Positions 1-8,105 of a stretch of 50,370 bases of DNA are shown here, piece by piece (the stretch's first letter is position 1; every line of letters starts with the position of its first letter). Under the pieces are notes generated by a model that was given only the letters and a program-made list of their open reading frames with translations, made no database searches and had not been told where the DNA came from. Source of the DNA: an uncultured Lachnospiraceae bacterium. Its GTDB lineage: Bacteria; Bacillota; Clostridia; Lachnospirales; Lachnospiraceae. A program made the translations under genes and the position numbers. Location: assembly GCA_910585895.1 (NCBI GenBank), contig CAJUHY010000015.1, positions 1 through 50,370 of the forward strand, written 5' to 3'.

Positions 1-2
1 AT

Positions 3-1565
3 TATGGACAGGTAGGAAATGACACGACCCAAACTCAGCCCATTCCGGTAAAAGTGATGGAAAACGTCTCTTCTGTTTCCTTGGGAGATGAACGAAGCAC
101 AGCAATTACCAAAACCGGAGCTTTATATAGCTGGGGATATAATAAGCATGGAGTGGTAGGGAACGGTTCGGATGCGAATCAGCATACGCCGATAAAAATA
201 TTAGGGAGCGATCAATGCCCGCATAGAAATACAGAAATACGCGGTCAGAAAGACGCCTCCTGCAAAGAGGAAGGCTACAGCGGAGATACCTACTGCAAAG
301 ACTGCGGCGAAGAAATAGAACCCGGACAGGTAATCACAAAAACAGCCCATACATATGAGGAAATAATCATCAAAGCAACGACTGCAGAGAACGGCAGCAT
401 TACAGAAAAATGTATGTTCTGCGGCCATATCGAGAGCAGTAATGTGATTTTTTATGCAGCATCCATAGATTTGGAGACTTCTTCTTATACCTATGATGGA
501 GAAGAAAAGACTCCGGCCGTCACCGTAAAAAATTCAATCGGGGAGATTATTGACAGCAGTAATTATACCGTCGCCTACAAAAACAACCGGGAAGTCGGCA
601 AGGCGACAGCAACCGTTGAGCTGAAAGGCAATTACACCGGAACGCTCGAAAATACTTTCGACATCCTTCCCCAAGAGCCGCCTGCCACAGAATGCACCCA
701 CCAGAATACTGAAGTACGCGGTCGGAAAGACGCCTCCTGCAAAGAGGAGGGGTATAGCGGAGATACCTATTGCAAAGACTGCGGTGAAGAAATAGAACGC
801 GGACAGGTAATTGCAGCCACAGGCACACACACATGGGATGAAGGCACAGGAATAAAATCTTCAACCTGTACGGAAAACGGAGAGAAAAAGTATATCTGCA
901 GCGTATGCGGTGAAACAAAAATAGAAGAAATCCCCCAAACGCCCCATATATATGAAGAGATAATTGCAAAAGCGACGGTCTCTAAGAATGGAAGCGTTGT
1001 GGAGGCATGTTCGGTCTGCGGCAGGGTTGGAAACACCGAAGTGATTTTCTCAGTAAAAACTCTTATCTTGAGCGCTTCTTCCTATATTTATGATGGAAAA
1101 GCAAAAACTCCGTCCGTTACCGTCAAGGACTCAGCAGGGAAGATTATTGATGAACGCCATTATACAGTTACTTACAAAAACAATAAGAAAATCGGCGAAG
1201 CAACTGTAACCGTTAAGCTGAAAAATAATTATACAGGAACACTCAATAAGACTTTTGAGATTCTTCCGAAGGGGACTTCCATATCGGGGAGAATAAAAGC
1301 AAAATCCAAAGGATTTCAGGTAAAATGGAAAAAACAAAAAAGTACTATTACAGGCTTCCAAATTCAATATTCCACAAACAAAAAATATAAAAAGAAAGCG
1401 ACCGTAACGAAAACAGTGAAAAAGAAATCTGCTTCCAGTCTGACTGTCAAAAAATTAAAATCTAAGAAAACATATTATGTGAGGGTTAGAACTTATCAGA
1501 CAGTGAATGGGAAAGATTACTGTTCTGTCTGGTCTAAGAGTAAAAAAGTGACTACCAAAAAGTAA
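3..1565 (+). CDS. Secreted surface protein with RCC1 repeats, duplicated Cys-rich/Ig-like modules and Fn3 (5' partial)
   Basis: The frame is open to the left edge, so the gene begins outside the window; an internal GTG at 54 is not the true start. The first residues form an RCC1-type repeat: YGQVGN, then the phrase ALYSWGYNKHGVVGNG. Two tandem copies of a module follow. Each copy has a Cys-rich segment with CxxC pairs (CKDCGEE) and an Ig-like stretch containing SYxYDGxxKTPxVTVK. The C-terminus (about the last 95 residues) is a lysine-rich Fn3 domain with the motif TYYVRVRTYQ. Such repeat-built proteins in Lachnospiraceae are secreted and probably surface-attached. No LPxTG or membrane anchor is visible at the end, so attachment, if any, must depend on the missing N-terminus. 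No enzyme domain is seen, and the ligand is unknown. Confidence 0.8.
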   Translation, partial: YGQVGNDTTQTQPIPVKVMENVSSVSLGDERSTAITKTGALYSWGYNKHGVVGNGSDANQHTPIKILGSDQCPHRNTEIRGQKDASCKEEGYSGDTYCKDCGEEIEPGQVITKTAHTYEEIIIKATTAENGSITEKCMFCGHIESSNVIFYAASIDLETSSYTYDGEEKTPAVTVKNSIGEIIDSSNYTVAYKNNREVGKATATVELKGNYTGTLENTFDILPQEPPATECTHQNTEVRGRKDASCKEEGYSGDTYCKDCGEEIERGQVIAATGTHTWDEGTGIKSSTCTENGEKKYICSVCGETKIEEIPQTPHIYEEIIAKATVSKNGSVVEACSVCGRVGNTEVIFSVKTLILSASSYIYDGKAKTPSVTVKDSAGKIIDERHYTVTYKNNKKIGEATVTVKLKNNYTGTLNKTFEILPKGTSISGRIKAKSKGFQVKWKKQKSTITGFQIQYSTNKKYKKKATVTKTVKKKSASSLTVKKLKSKKTYYVRVRTYQTVNGKDYCSVWSKSKKVTTKK

Positions 1566-1650
1566 GCCTGTAAGTATTGCTTCCTTGTTATATTTTCGCA
1601 TCTTATCAGATATGTTATATATCTATAAACCAAATAGATTTCCATAAATC

Positions 1651-1699
1651 AAGAGGGTGTCCTCCAAAGTTATGTCATAGCTTTGGGGGACACCCTCTT
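1651..1699. terminator. Long hairpin, probable terminator
   Basis: Arms at 1651-1669 and 1681-1699 pair over 19 bp with one G-U wobble around an 11-nt loop. It lies 86 bases after the stop of the surface-protein gene. No clear T-run follows on the + strand, so it could instead be the relic of an insertion-sequence end. Confidence 0.55.
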
Positions 1700-1771
1700 G
1701 CTGTCAGTAGTTCTTTCATGGTTTGCGTGTGGTTTTTTCTGAAATAGGCGAATTACACACAAATATGACTA

Positions 1772-1808
1772 TTAATATATTAATTCTGAATTAGAATTAA
1801 TATATTAA
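1772..1808. promoter_or_regulatory. Perfect 16-bp AT palindrome, candidate operator of the sugar operon
   Basis: Arms at 1772-1787 and 1793-1808 are perfect inverted complements around the 5-nt loop GAATT. A related half site with TTAATTCT follows at about 1830. It lies 126 bases upstream of the binding-protein start, in an otherwise AT-rich stretch from 1740 to 1870. A regulator site is more likely than a terminator because it sits between the upstream terminator-like hairpin and the operon. No regulator gene is adjacent, so the binding protein is unknown. Confidence 0.4.
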
Positions 1809-1933
1809 AAAAATAGAAAAATATTAATATTTAATTCTTATATAGAAATAAAATATAAAATTGTCGTGGTATGTTAGTAAATGGAATTCCACTTGTGATT
1901 ATAAATTATCAAAGAACGGGAGAGAATAAAAAT

Positions 1934-3265
1934 ATGAAGTTAAAGAGAGTATTATCAATGATTTTGTGTGGAGCGCTGACCCTGACGCTGCTGGCAGGCT
2001 GCGGCAACTCAGGCGGCAGTTCGGCGGATTCAGGCGACGAAAATGGAAAGACAGTAAATAGTTCCCGGGACGACGTGTCGGAAGAAAGCCCTTCTGATTT
2101 GTCTGGTGAGGTGACCTTTGTCAGCCAGAATGACCAGACTGGTACCCTGGACGAGATGATAAAAGAATTCAATAAGTTATATCCAGATATAACAGTAGAT
2201 CACCAGGTATTGCCGGGCAACAGTGATGATGTAAAAAAGAGTTTGATGGTATCGCTTGCCGCCGGGGATACGGATCCGGATGTATTTGAATGTGATATTA
2301 TCTGGGTTTCACAGTTTGGGGCGGCAGGATGGCTGATGGATGTGACGGATAATCTGGCAGCGGTTGCAGATGAGTATGTGGCTGGCCCATTATCGACCTG
2401 CTATTACAATGACAAGGCATATGCATATCCGAATTATACAGATGTAGGCCTTTTGTACTATCGGAAGGATGTGGTAGATACACCGCCGGCAACTTGGGAC
2501 GAGTTAGTAGAGATGAGCAAAAAATATGCAAATGAAGGGGGCACAAAATACGGTTATGTGTTCCAGATGTATCAGGGAGAGCCAACTTCCTGTAATATGC
2601 TTGAGTTTATCAAACAGAACGGCGGCACAGATTTGGAGGACGGTGCATTTGCCATGAACAATGATAACACCAAAGGAGCTCTGGAATTTGTGAGAAATTT
2701 GATTGCAGAGGGGATTTCACCGGAAGGAGTGTTATCTCACAAGCCGGATGATACTTTATCAATTTTCCAGGAGGGAGACGCGTTGTTCATGCGTAATTGG
2801 ACCTATGCATATGAGCTGTCAAATGCAGATACATCCAAGGTGGCTGGCAATGTGGGGGTTGCTCCGCTACCGGTGGGAACAAATGGCGAGGAATCTTCTG
2901 GCACCCTGGGCGGATGGAATTTTGCGGTTAACGCCAATACAGATGCGCCGGAGGCTGCTGTGGCATTTGCGGAATTTATGTCAAGCTATGAGGCGCAGAA
3001 ATTATCTGTCCTGAAAAGAGGAACGTTCCCGACCAATGCAGCAGTGTATGAAGATGAGGAAGTTCTTGCGGACAAGCCTTATCTTGCAGATATCAAAGCA
3101 GCGGCAGAAAATGCGAAACCGAGACCTCAGGTGCGTGATTATTCGGCAATTTCTTCTATTTTCCAGGTGTATTTCCACAAAGCTTTGATGGGTGAGATGC
3201 CGGATGATGAGGCATTGAAACAGATGGATCAGGAGTTGAATGCGGCTTTGGAAGAGCAGAAATAG
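1934..3265 (+). CDS. Sugar ABC transporter substrate-binding lipoprotein (family 1)
   Basis: This is the extracellular binding component of an importer whose two permeases follow directly. The first 25 residues are a lipoprotein signal with lipobox LLAGC, so the protein is diacylglyceryl-anchored. The body has the size and features of MalE/UgpB-type cluster 1 binding proteins: an N-terminal VTFVSQNDQTGTL strand, a DVGLLYYRKD hinge region, and a PLPVGTNGEESSGTLGGWN segment near the C-lobe. I chose the ATG at 1934 (443 aa) over an upstream ATG at 1871. The shorter start gives a normal signal peptide and has GGGAGA about 10 bases upstream. From the downstream genes the ligand is inferred to be sulfoquinovose or a sulfoquinovosyl glyceride. 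Sequence alone does not show this, and another sugar remains possible. Confidence 0.9.
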   Translation: MKLKRVLSMILCGALTLTLLAGCGNSGGSSADSGDENGKTVNSSRDDVSEESPSDLSGEVTFVSQNDQTGTLDEMIKEFNKLYPDITVDHQVLPGNSDDVKKSLMVSLAAGDTDPDVFECDIIWVSQFGAAGWLMDVTDNLAAVADEYVAGPLSTCYYNDKAYAYPNYTDVGLLYYRKDVVDTPPATWDELVEMSKKYANEGGTKYGYVFQMYQGEPTSCNMLEFIKQNGGTDLEDGAFAMNNDNTKGALEFVRNLIAEGISPEGVLSHKPDDTLSIFQEGDALFMRNWTYAYELSNADTSKVAGNVGVAPLPVGTNGEESSGTLGGWNFAVNANTDAPEAAVAFAEFMSSYEAQKLSVLKRGTFPTNAAVYEDEEVLADKPYLADIKAAAENAKPRPQVRDYSAISSIFQVYFHKALMGEMPDDEALKQMDQELNAALEEQK

Positions 3266-3275
3266 GATTTAGGGT

Positions 3276-4172
3276 ATGAAGAAATTTAAAAGCTTAAAAA
3301 AGACCACAAGGGACAATGTGATAGGCTATTCCATGATACTGCCGGCATTACTGCTTTTGGTGGTGATTGGAATCGTGCCGATAGTTATTACCGTCTCATA
3401 CAGTTTTCAGTATAAAGTACTGACAGACCCTCTGGATACGCATTTTGTGGGGTTGGATAATTATGTGACGCTCTTGTCAAGCAAGCTGTTTTGGGAGGTA
3501 TTGTGCAACACATTCGTGTTTGCTGTTTTGTCCATGGTTTTTGAACTGGTTATCGGATTTATCGGCGCCATGCTGATGAACAGCGCTAAGAAATTTGTAG
3601 GGGTAATTCGTACGGCAGTGTTGATACCGTGGGCAATTCCGGGAATTATTATCGCGTACATGTTTTCATTTATGTTTAACGACCAGTTAGGAGTCGTCAA
3701 TCAGCTGCTGCAGACGGTGCACTTGATTGATGCCCCGGTTTCCTGGCTGACAAATGGAACTACGGCAATGCTGGCAGTTGTGCTGGCGGACACCTGGAAG
3801 CAGTTTCCCTATATTTCCCTGATGATTTTTGCGGGACTTCAGACAATTCCCAAGGACGTCTACGAAGCGGCGCAGATAGATGGAGCAGGAAAGGCAGCAA
3901 CTTTTTTCCGTATTACGCTGCCGAACCTGAAAGGGATTCTTTTGATTGTATTATTATTCCGTACTATGGGGGCAATCCGTATCTTTGATATTATATTTGG
4001 AATCACAGGCGGAGGACCGGCAAACTCAACGGCTACCCTGTTGTTTCAGGCGTATAAATATCTGTTTGGCGATATGAATTTTGGACTTGGTTCTGCCTTG
4101 TCAACGATTATCACGATATTGATTTTGATTTGCAGCTTTGTCTATATCAAAGTTTTAAAAACGGATGATTAA
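3276..4172 (+). CDS. Sugar ABC transporter permease (MalF/UgpA type)
   Basis: This 298-aa integral membrane protein has about six hydrophobic segments. It carries the MalF-family EAA loop (EAAQIDGAGKAATFFRITLP) that docks onto the ATPase. It starts 10 bases after the binding-protein stop and is co-transcribed with it. The C-terminal motif FGITGGGPANSTATL is typical of the MalF/UgpA subfamily. No ATPase gene is encoded in the operon. As is common in Firmicutes, a shared MsmX/UgpC-type ATPase elsewhere in the genome probably energises it (inference). Confidence 0.92.
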   Translation: MKKFKSLKKTTRDNVIGYSMILPALLLLVVIGIVPIVITVSYSFQYKVLTDPLDTHFVGLDNYVTLLSSKLFWEVLCNTFVFAVLSMVFELVIGFIGAMLMNSAKKFVGVIRTAVLIPWAIPGIIIAYMFSFMFNDQLGVVNQLLQTVHLIDAPVSWLTNGTTAMLAVVLADTWKQFPYISLMIFAGLQTIPKDVYEAAQIDGAGKAATFFRITLPNLKGILLIVLLFRTMGAIRIFDIIFGITGGGPANSTATLLFQAYKYLFGDMNFGLGSALSTIITILILICSFVYIKVLKTDD

Positions 4173-4222
4173 TACAATGAATCTTAAATAACTGTTATTT
4201 TCACTTGTAAGGAGTAAATGTT

Positions 4223-5056
4223 ATGCACAAGAAAAACAGAGCTGCAAAAATTCCAGGAATTATAGGGACAGCCATATTTCTTATTGTGATTGTATTCCCT
4301 TTTTACTGGCTGATTGTAACTTCCGTGAAAGATCCGGCTGATATCAGTCTAATACCAACAGAGCTGTGGCCCTCCAGGTTTTCAGGCGCGTTTTATGAGA
4401 GCGTATTTGTGGACCATCACCTGATGACCTACGTGGTTAACAGTGTGATTGTGGCGGTCGGTACGATGATTGTGACGATTGTCATTGCCTTTCCGGCCGC
4501 ATATGCTTTCTCAAGAATCAATTTTAAGTTTAAGAAAGCGGTTAAGAATTTTATATTGGTGGCAAACATGTTCCCAATTATTGCCATTGTCACGCCTATG
4601 TTTATTATCTTTAAAAATATGCATTTGGTAAATACTTATGCCGGACTGATTATTCCGAGCGTGATTATTACGCTGCCGATGTCTATCTGGACATTGATTG
4701 CATTTATTGACACGCTTCCCTATGAACTTGAGGAATCGGCAATGATAGATGGCTGCAGCAAGATACAGGCTATTTTTCGTACTGTGCTGCCGTTATCGGC
4801 CCCGGGGATTTTTACCACAGCTATCATTGCCTTCATAACGGCGTGGAATGAATTTATGTTCGCGTTGATTCTGGTGACGAAGGATGCCATGCGCACCGTT
4901 CCGATTGCAATTTCCCTGTTTCCGGGCCAGTATACCGTACCCTGGGGGGACATGTCGGCGGCATCGGTGGTGGCAACGATACCGATTGTGATAGTAGTAC
5001 TGATTTTCCAAAAAAAGATTGTATCAGGATTGACTTCCGGAGCAGTCAAAGGATAG
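4223..5056 (+). CDS. Sugar ABC transporter permease (MalG/UgpE type)
   Basis: This 277-aa partner of the preceding permease has about six membrane segments and an EAA loop (EESAMIDGCSKIQAIFRTVLP). The N-terminus FPFYWLIVTSVKDPADI and the C-terminal ending SGLTSGAVKG are hallmarks of the MalG/UgpE subfamily. A ribosome binding site (AAGGAG) lies seven bases before the ATG. It completes the membrane channel; as with its partner, no ATPase is encoded nearby. The 50-base gap before it contains no obvious terminator, so the operon continues through. Confidence 0.92.
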   Translation: MHKKNRAAKIPGIIGTAIFLIVIVFPFYWLIVTSVKDPADISLIPTELWPSRFSGAFYESVFVDHHLMTYVVNSVIVAVGTMIVTIVIAFPAAYAFSRINFKFKKAVKNFILVANMFPIIAIVTPMFIIFKNMHLVNTYAGLIIPSVIITLPMSIWTLIAFIDTLPYELEESAMIDGCSKIQAIFRTVLPLSAPGIFTTAIIAFITAWNEFMFALILVTKDAMRTVPIAISLFPGQYTVPWGDMSAASVVATIPIVIVVLIFQKKIVSGLTSGAVKG

Positions 5057-5086
5057 AAAATATAGAGACTAAGAGGAGCAGAAATT

Positions 5087-5773
5087 ATGAAATATTTTTT
5101 AGACAGTGCGAAGCTGAATGAGATAAGTTTTGCTTATGAGACATTTGGAATTGACGGAGTGACAACGAATCCCAGACACATTATGCTTAGTGGAAAGCCG
5201 TTTCTGAAAGCGGTGGCGGAAATCGCGGACTGGATTGTCAAAGAAGGGCTGGAGGGGTACGAGAAATTTCCGGTATCCGTAGAAATCAACCCGCATTTGG
5301 AGCAGACGGAGGAGATGTTAGAAGCGGCTCGTAAAATTTCGGCAATTTCACCAAATTTTGTAATCAAAGTTCCGGCTACAGAAGCAGGAATCGCAGCAGC
5401 CCGCAAATTGGAAAGAGAAAATATCCGTACCAATGTGACGCTTATTTTTTCCGCGGCGCAGGCGATTCTGCCTGCGAAAAACGGTTCTTTGTTTGTTTCG
5501 CCGTTTATTGGCTGGAAGGAGGCGAACGGCGAAGACTGCAGGAGTTATATAAAAAATATTGTTGATATTTACAGGAATTATGGTTTTTATGGGAGAACAC
5601 AGATAATCTGTGCGGCAATCCGTACTCCCAAGCAGATTGTGGATTGTGCAGTAGCTGGGGCGGATATTGTGACATGCGGATTGGAAGTGTATCAGGATAC
5701 CATCAAACATGCCTACACAAGACAGGGTATTGAATTATTCTGTGAAGCATGGGATCAGACAGCAGCAGAATGA
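5087..5773 (+). CDS. Transaldolase-family aldolase, candidate sulfofructose transaldolase
   Basis: This 228-aa class I aldolase belongs to the fructose-6-phosphate aldolase/TalC family. The N-terminus MKYFLDSAKLNEI and the DGVTTNP motif mark the barrel start. The Schiff-base lysine sits in FVIKVPATEAG, and the NVTLIFSAAQA strand follows. The motif that normally reads SPFVGR, whose arginine binds the sugar phosphate, reads SPFIGW here, so that arginine is replaced by tryptophan. TNPS is likewise changed to TNPRH. Both changes suggest a terminal group other than phosphate. With the neighbouring isomerase and reductase this fits cleavage of 6-deoxy-6-sulfofructose to sulfolactaldehyde with transfer of a three-carbon unit (SftT-type, inference). 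An ordinary small transaldolase is the fallback call. Confidence 0.8.
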   Translation: MKYFLDSAKLNEISFAYETFGIDGVTTNPRHIMLSGKPFLKAVAEIADWIVKEGLEGYEKFPVSVEINPHLEQTEEMLEAARKISAISPNFVIKVPATEAGIAAARKLERENIRTNVTLIFSAAQAILPAKNGSLFVSPFIGWKEANGEDCRSYIKNIVDIYRNYGFYGRTQIICAAIRTPKQIVDCAVAGADIVTCGLEVYQDTIKHAYTRQGIELFCEAWDQTAAE

Positions 5774-5839
5774 TTTGGCGGAAAAATTTAGGAAATAAGA
5801 AACAGAATGATTTGTCGGAAATTTTTTGGAGGTAATAAA
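5766..5839. repeat. 37-bp tandem duplication spanning the aldolase/reductase junction
   Basis: Two adjacent copies of about 37 bases (5766-5802 and 5803-5839) both begin CAGAATGATTTG and end in TAAnAAA. The first copy holds the aldolase stop codon. The second holds the GGAGG ribosome binding site of the reductase. The first copy has the weaker AGGAA at the equivalent place. Confidence 0.75.
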
Positions 5840-5844
5840 CAGAA

Positions 5845-6699
5845 ATGAAAATTGGATTTATTGGTCTTGGCATAATGGGGGAACCCATGTGTGAAAATAT
5901 TATTAAAAAACATGATGATACGGTCTATGTATATGATGTGGCAAAAGAAAAAGTGCAGCAGTTAGTGAAGAATGGTGCCGTGGGCTGTAAAGATGCTGTG
6001 GAACTGGCAGAAAAAAGTGATTTTATTATTTCCATGGTTCCCAAATCGGAGCATGTGAGAGCAGTTTACCAACAGATACTGCCTGCCTTGGATAAGACTA
6101 AAATCTGCATGGATATGAGCACCATCGACCCGGCAGTATCTATTGAGGTTGCAGGACAGGTGAAAGAAACTGGCGCGCAATTTGTGGATGCTCCGGTTGT
6201 GAAATCCAAACCTGCAGCGGTAGCTGGTAAACTGGGTATTTATGTGGGCGGAGAGTCAGAAGTGTACGAGCAGGTAAAACCAATTCTTTCTTACATGGGA
6301 GAAAATATCATTCATATGGGCGGCAACGGCAAAGGATTGGTGATGAAGATTTGCCATAACGCGTTGGTTGCCCAGATTCAGAACGGCGTGAATGAAACGC
6401 TGCATCTGGCACAATTGAACGGAATTGATATCCAGGAATTTGCAACGGCTATTTCTTATGGCGGAGGGCAGAATTTTTATCTCGACTCCAAGAAAGATGT
6501 GATTGAAAGAAAAGATTATGCGACTGCATTTTCTGTAGAAAATATGGCGAAAGATGTGGGTATCTGCGTGAATTTGGCAAAGGAAACAGGATTTTCGATG
6601 CCTGGAGAAGCAAACGTGGCGGCTGTCTATGATAAAGCGCTGCAGCAGGGATTTGGAGACAAAGATTTTTCTGTTACTTATGAGATTGTGGGGGATTAG
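5845..6699 (+). CDS. 3-hydroxyisobutyrate-dehydrogenase-family reductase, candidate sulfolactaldehyde reductase
   Basis: This 284-aa NAD(P)-dependent beta-hydroxyacid dehydrogenase has the Rossmann motif GFIGLGIMGEPM at the N-terminus, the substrate loop after DAPV, and the catalytic lysine in GLVMKICHNAL. In typical family members the substrate loop reads DAPVSGG. Here it reads DAPVVKS, with a lysine in place of a glycine. E. coli YihU, the sulfolactaldehyde reductase of sulfoglycolysis, belongs to this same family. A basic residue in the loop would suit a sulfonate (inference). The likely reaction is reduction of 3-sulfolactaldehyde to 2,3-dihydroxypropane-1-sulfonate, regenerating NAD+ in an anaerobe. 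Tartronate semialdehyde or a similar substrate is the alternative. It has its own strong ribosome binding site in the duplicated junction. Confidence 0.85.
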   Translation: MKIGFIGLGIMGEPMCENIIKKHDDTVYVYDVAKEKVQQLVKNGAVGCKDAVELAEKSDFIISMVPKSEHVRAVYQQILPALDKTKICMDMSTIDPAVSIEVAGQVKETGAQFVDAPVVKSKPAAVAGKLGIYVGGESEVYEQVKPILSYMGENIIHMGGNGKGLVMKICHNALVAQIQNGVNETLHLAQLNGIDIQEFATAISYGGGQNFYLDSKKDVIERKDYATAFSVENMAKDVGICVNLAKETGFSMPGEANVAAVYDKALQQGFGDKDFSVTYEIVGD

Positions 6700-6702
6700 G
6701 AA

Positions 6703-8043
6703 ATGGCAGGATTTGAAGTTGCCTATCTGCCGATAGGCGTTCCGACATTTGATTTGGAAAGCGCCGGCAATGAGTTTGAAAAAACTAAGTGTTTGCTAAA
6801 ACGTATTACGGATTGTGTGAAAGCGCCCGATGAAATGCTGCTGACCATGGATAAATTAAGTGCATTCCTGGATCAAATAAACCCTGATTTTATTGTACTG
6901 CAAAATGTGACTTTTGCAAATGCAGCGTATGCCGGTGAAGTAGCCAAGAGATTTTCCTGTCCGATTGCTTTGTGGACGCTGCCGGAGCCGGTCATAGACG
7001 GCGCCAGGCTGCGGTTGAATTCCCTGACGGGCGCTTATTCTGCAGCCAATATGTTTCGGCACATGGGCGTTCAATATTTTACTTATATTTTGGGTTCGCC
7101 GCAGGAAGAACAGGTGCAGAGTACGCTTGCTTCGGCAATCAATGCAGCAAAGGTTCTTTGGCAGATGCGAGGAATAAAGATTGCAACTGTGGGGCATACG
7201 CCGGATGGCTTTGGTTTCGGCAGGGCGTTGGATGCGGAACTGCTGAAAAATTTCCGGGTTGCGCTGCAGACTGTGGAGGTACGCGAACTTGAGCAGAAAG
7301 CCCGGGAGTTTTCTGATAGTGATGTAGAAGAATATATGAAATCAGCGGAACAACGAATCTGTGGTCTCGATTTAATTCCAGAGGAAAACAGGCTGGATTT
7401 TGCACGACTGTACAGGGCTTACCAGGAATTCGTGCAGGAGCATAAAATTGCAGCGCTTTCCAGCCGCTGCTGGCCGGATTTTTTTGTGTCTTATGGTACT
7501 CCGGTCTGTGCAGTGCTCGGCTTGCTAAATGATTTGGGGGTGGCGGCGGCCTGTGAGGCTGACACTTACGGTGCACTGTCCATGTATATTGGTCAGCAGC
7601 TATCCGGGGAACCGGTCTTTTTTGGAGACCCGGTATCCGTTAACCAGCGAGAAAATACCATCACCTACTGGCACTGTGGAACAGCGGCATGTTCTCTGGC
7701 AAGGGAGGATACGAAGGCTGTGGCAGGCGTTCACTGCAACCGGAAAATTGGTCCGACGTTGGAATTTGGCTGTCGTGCTTGCCGGCATGTGACGGTTTTT
7801 CGTATTGGACGAAAACCAGACGGCAAATTCCGATTCTTCATTTCAGAAGGGGAAGCCCTGGACAAGCCTCAGCAGTTTTACGGTACATCAGTGGTTGTAA
7901 GACTTAAGTCACAGGCGGAGCAGGTGATAGCCGACAGTGTACAGGCTGGTTTTGAGCCGCATTTTTGCGTGATTTATGGTGATTGCGCACAGGCGCTGGA
8001 AATACTTGGCGGAATGCTGGGAATGGAAGTCTGTAAATTTTAA
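6703..8043 (+). CDS. L-fucose/L-arabinose isomerase-like protein, candidate sulfoquinovose isomerase
   Basis: This 446-aa protein belongs to the FucI/AraA-like ketol isomerase superfamily. The diagnostic C-terminal half contains ACEADTYGALSMYIGQQL, then FFGDPVSVN and HCGTAACSLA. By family analogy the glutamate of ACEAD, the aspartate of FGD and a late histidine are divalent-metal ligands. The N-terminal half is the substrate-binding fold with a GHTPDGFGFG loop. It begins three bases after the reductase stop. Sulfoquinovose isomerases of Firmicutes sulfo-transaldolase clusters belong, as I recall, to this broad family. The neighbours support conversion of sulfoquinovose to sulfofructose (inference). 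It is too diverged from canonical FucI or AraA to assign a substrate by eye. Confidence 0.8.
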   Translation: MAGFEVAYLPIGVPTFDLESAGNEFEKTKCLLKRITDCVKAPDEMLLTMDKLSAFLDQINPDFIVLQNVTFANAAYAGEVAKRFSCPIALWTLPEPVIDGARLRLNSLTGAYSAANMFRHMGVQYFTYILGSPQEEQVQSTLASAINAAKVLWQMRGIKIATVGHTPDGFGFGRALDAELLKNFRVALQTVEVRELEQKAREFSDSDVEEYMKSAEQRICGLDLIPEENRLDFARLYRAYQEFVQEHKIAALSSRCWPDFFVSYGTPVCAVLGLLNDLGVAAACEADTYGALSMYIGQQLSGEPVFFGDPVSVNQRENTITYWHCGTAACSLAREDTKAVAGVHCNRKIGPTLEFGCRACRHVTVFRIGRKPDGKFRFFISEGEALDKPQQFYGTSVVVRLKSQAEQVIADSVQAGFEPHFCVIYGDCAQALEILGGMLGMEVCKF

Positions 8044-8105
8044 TTATCTTAGAAACTTATGGAAATAAAATTTGTGCCAATCAATGAAAAAAGGATGATG
8101 GAATT

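Noticed and set aside
1871..1933. Upstream ATG extending the binding protein by 21 residues
   Set aside because: It would bury the lipoprotein signal behind a non-signal leader and has no ribosome binding site.
5134..5433. Minus-strand ORFs over the aldolase and other genes
   Set aside because: Shadows of strongly supported genes on the other strand without ribosome binding sites.
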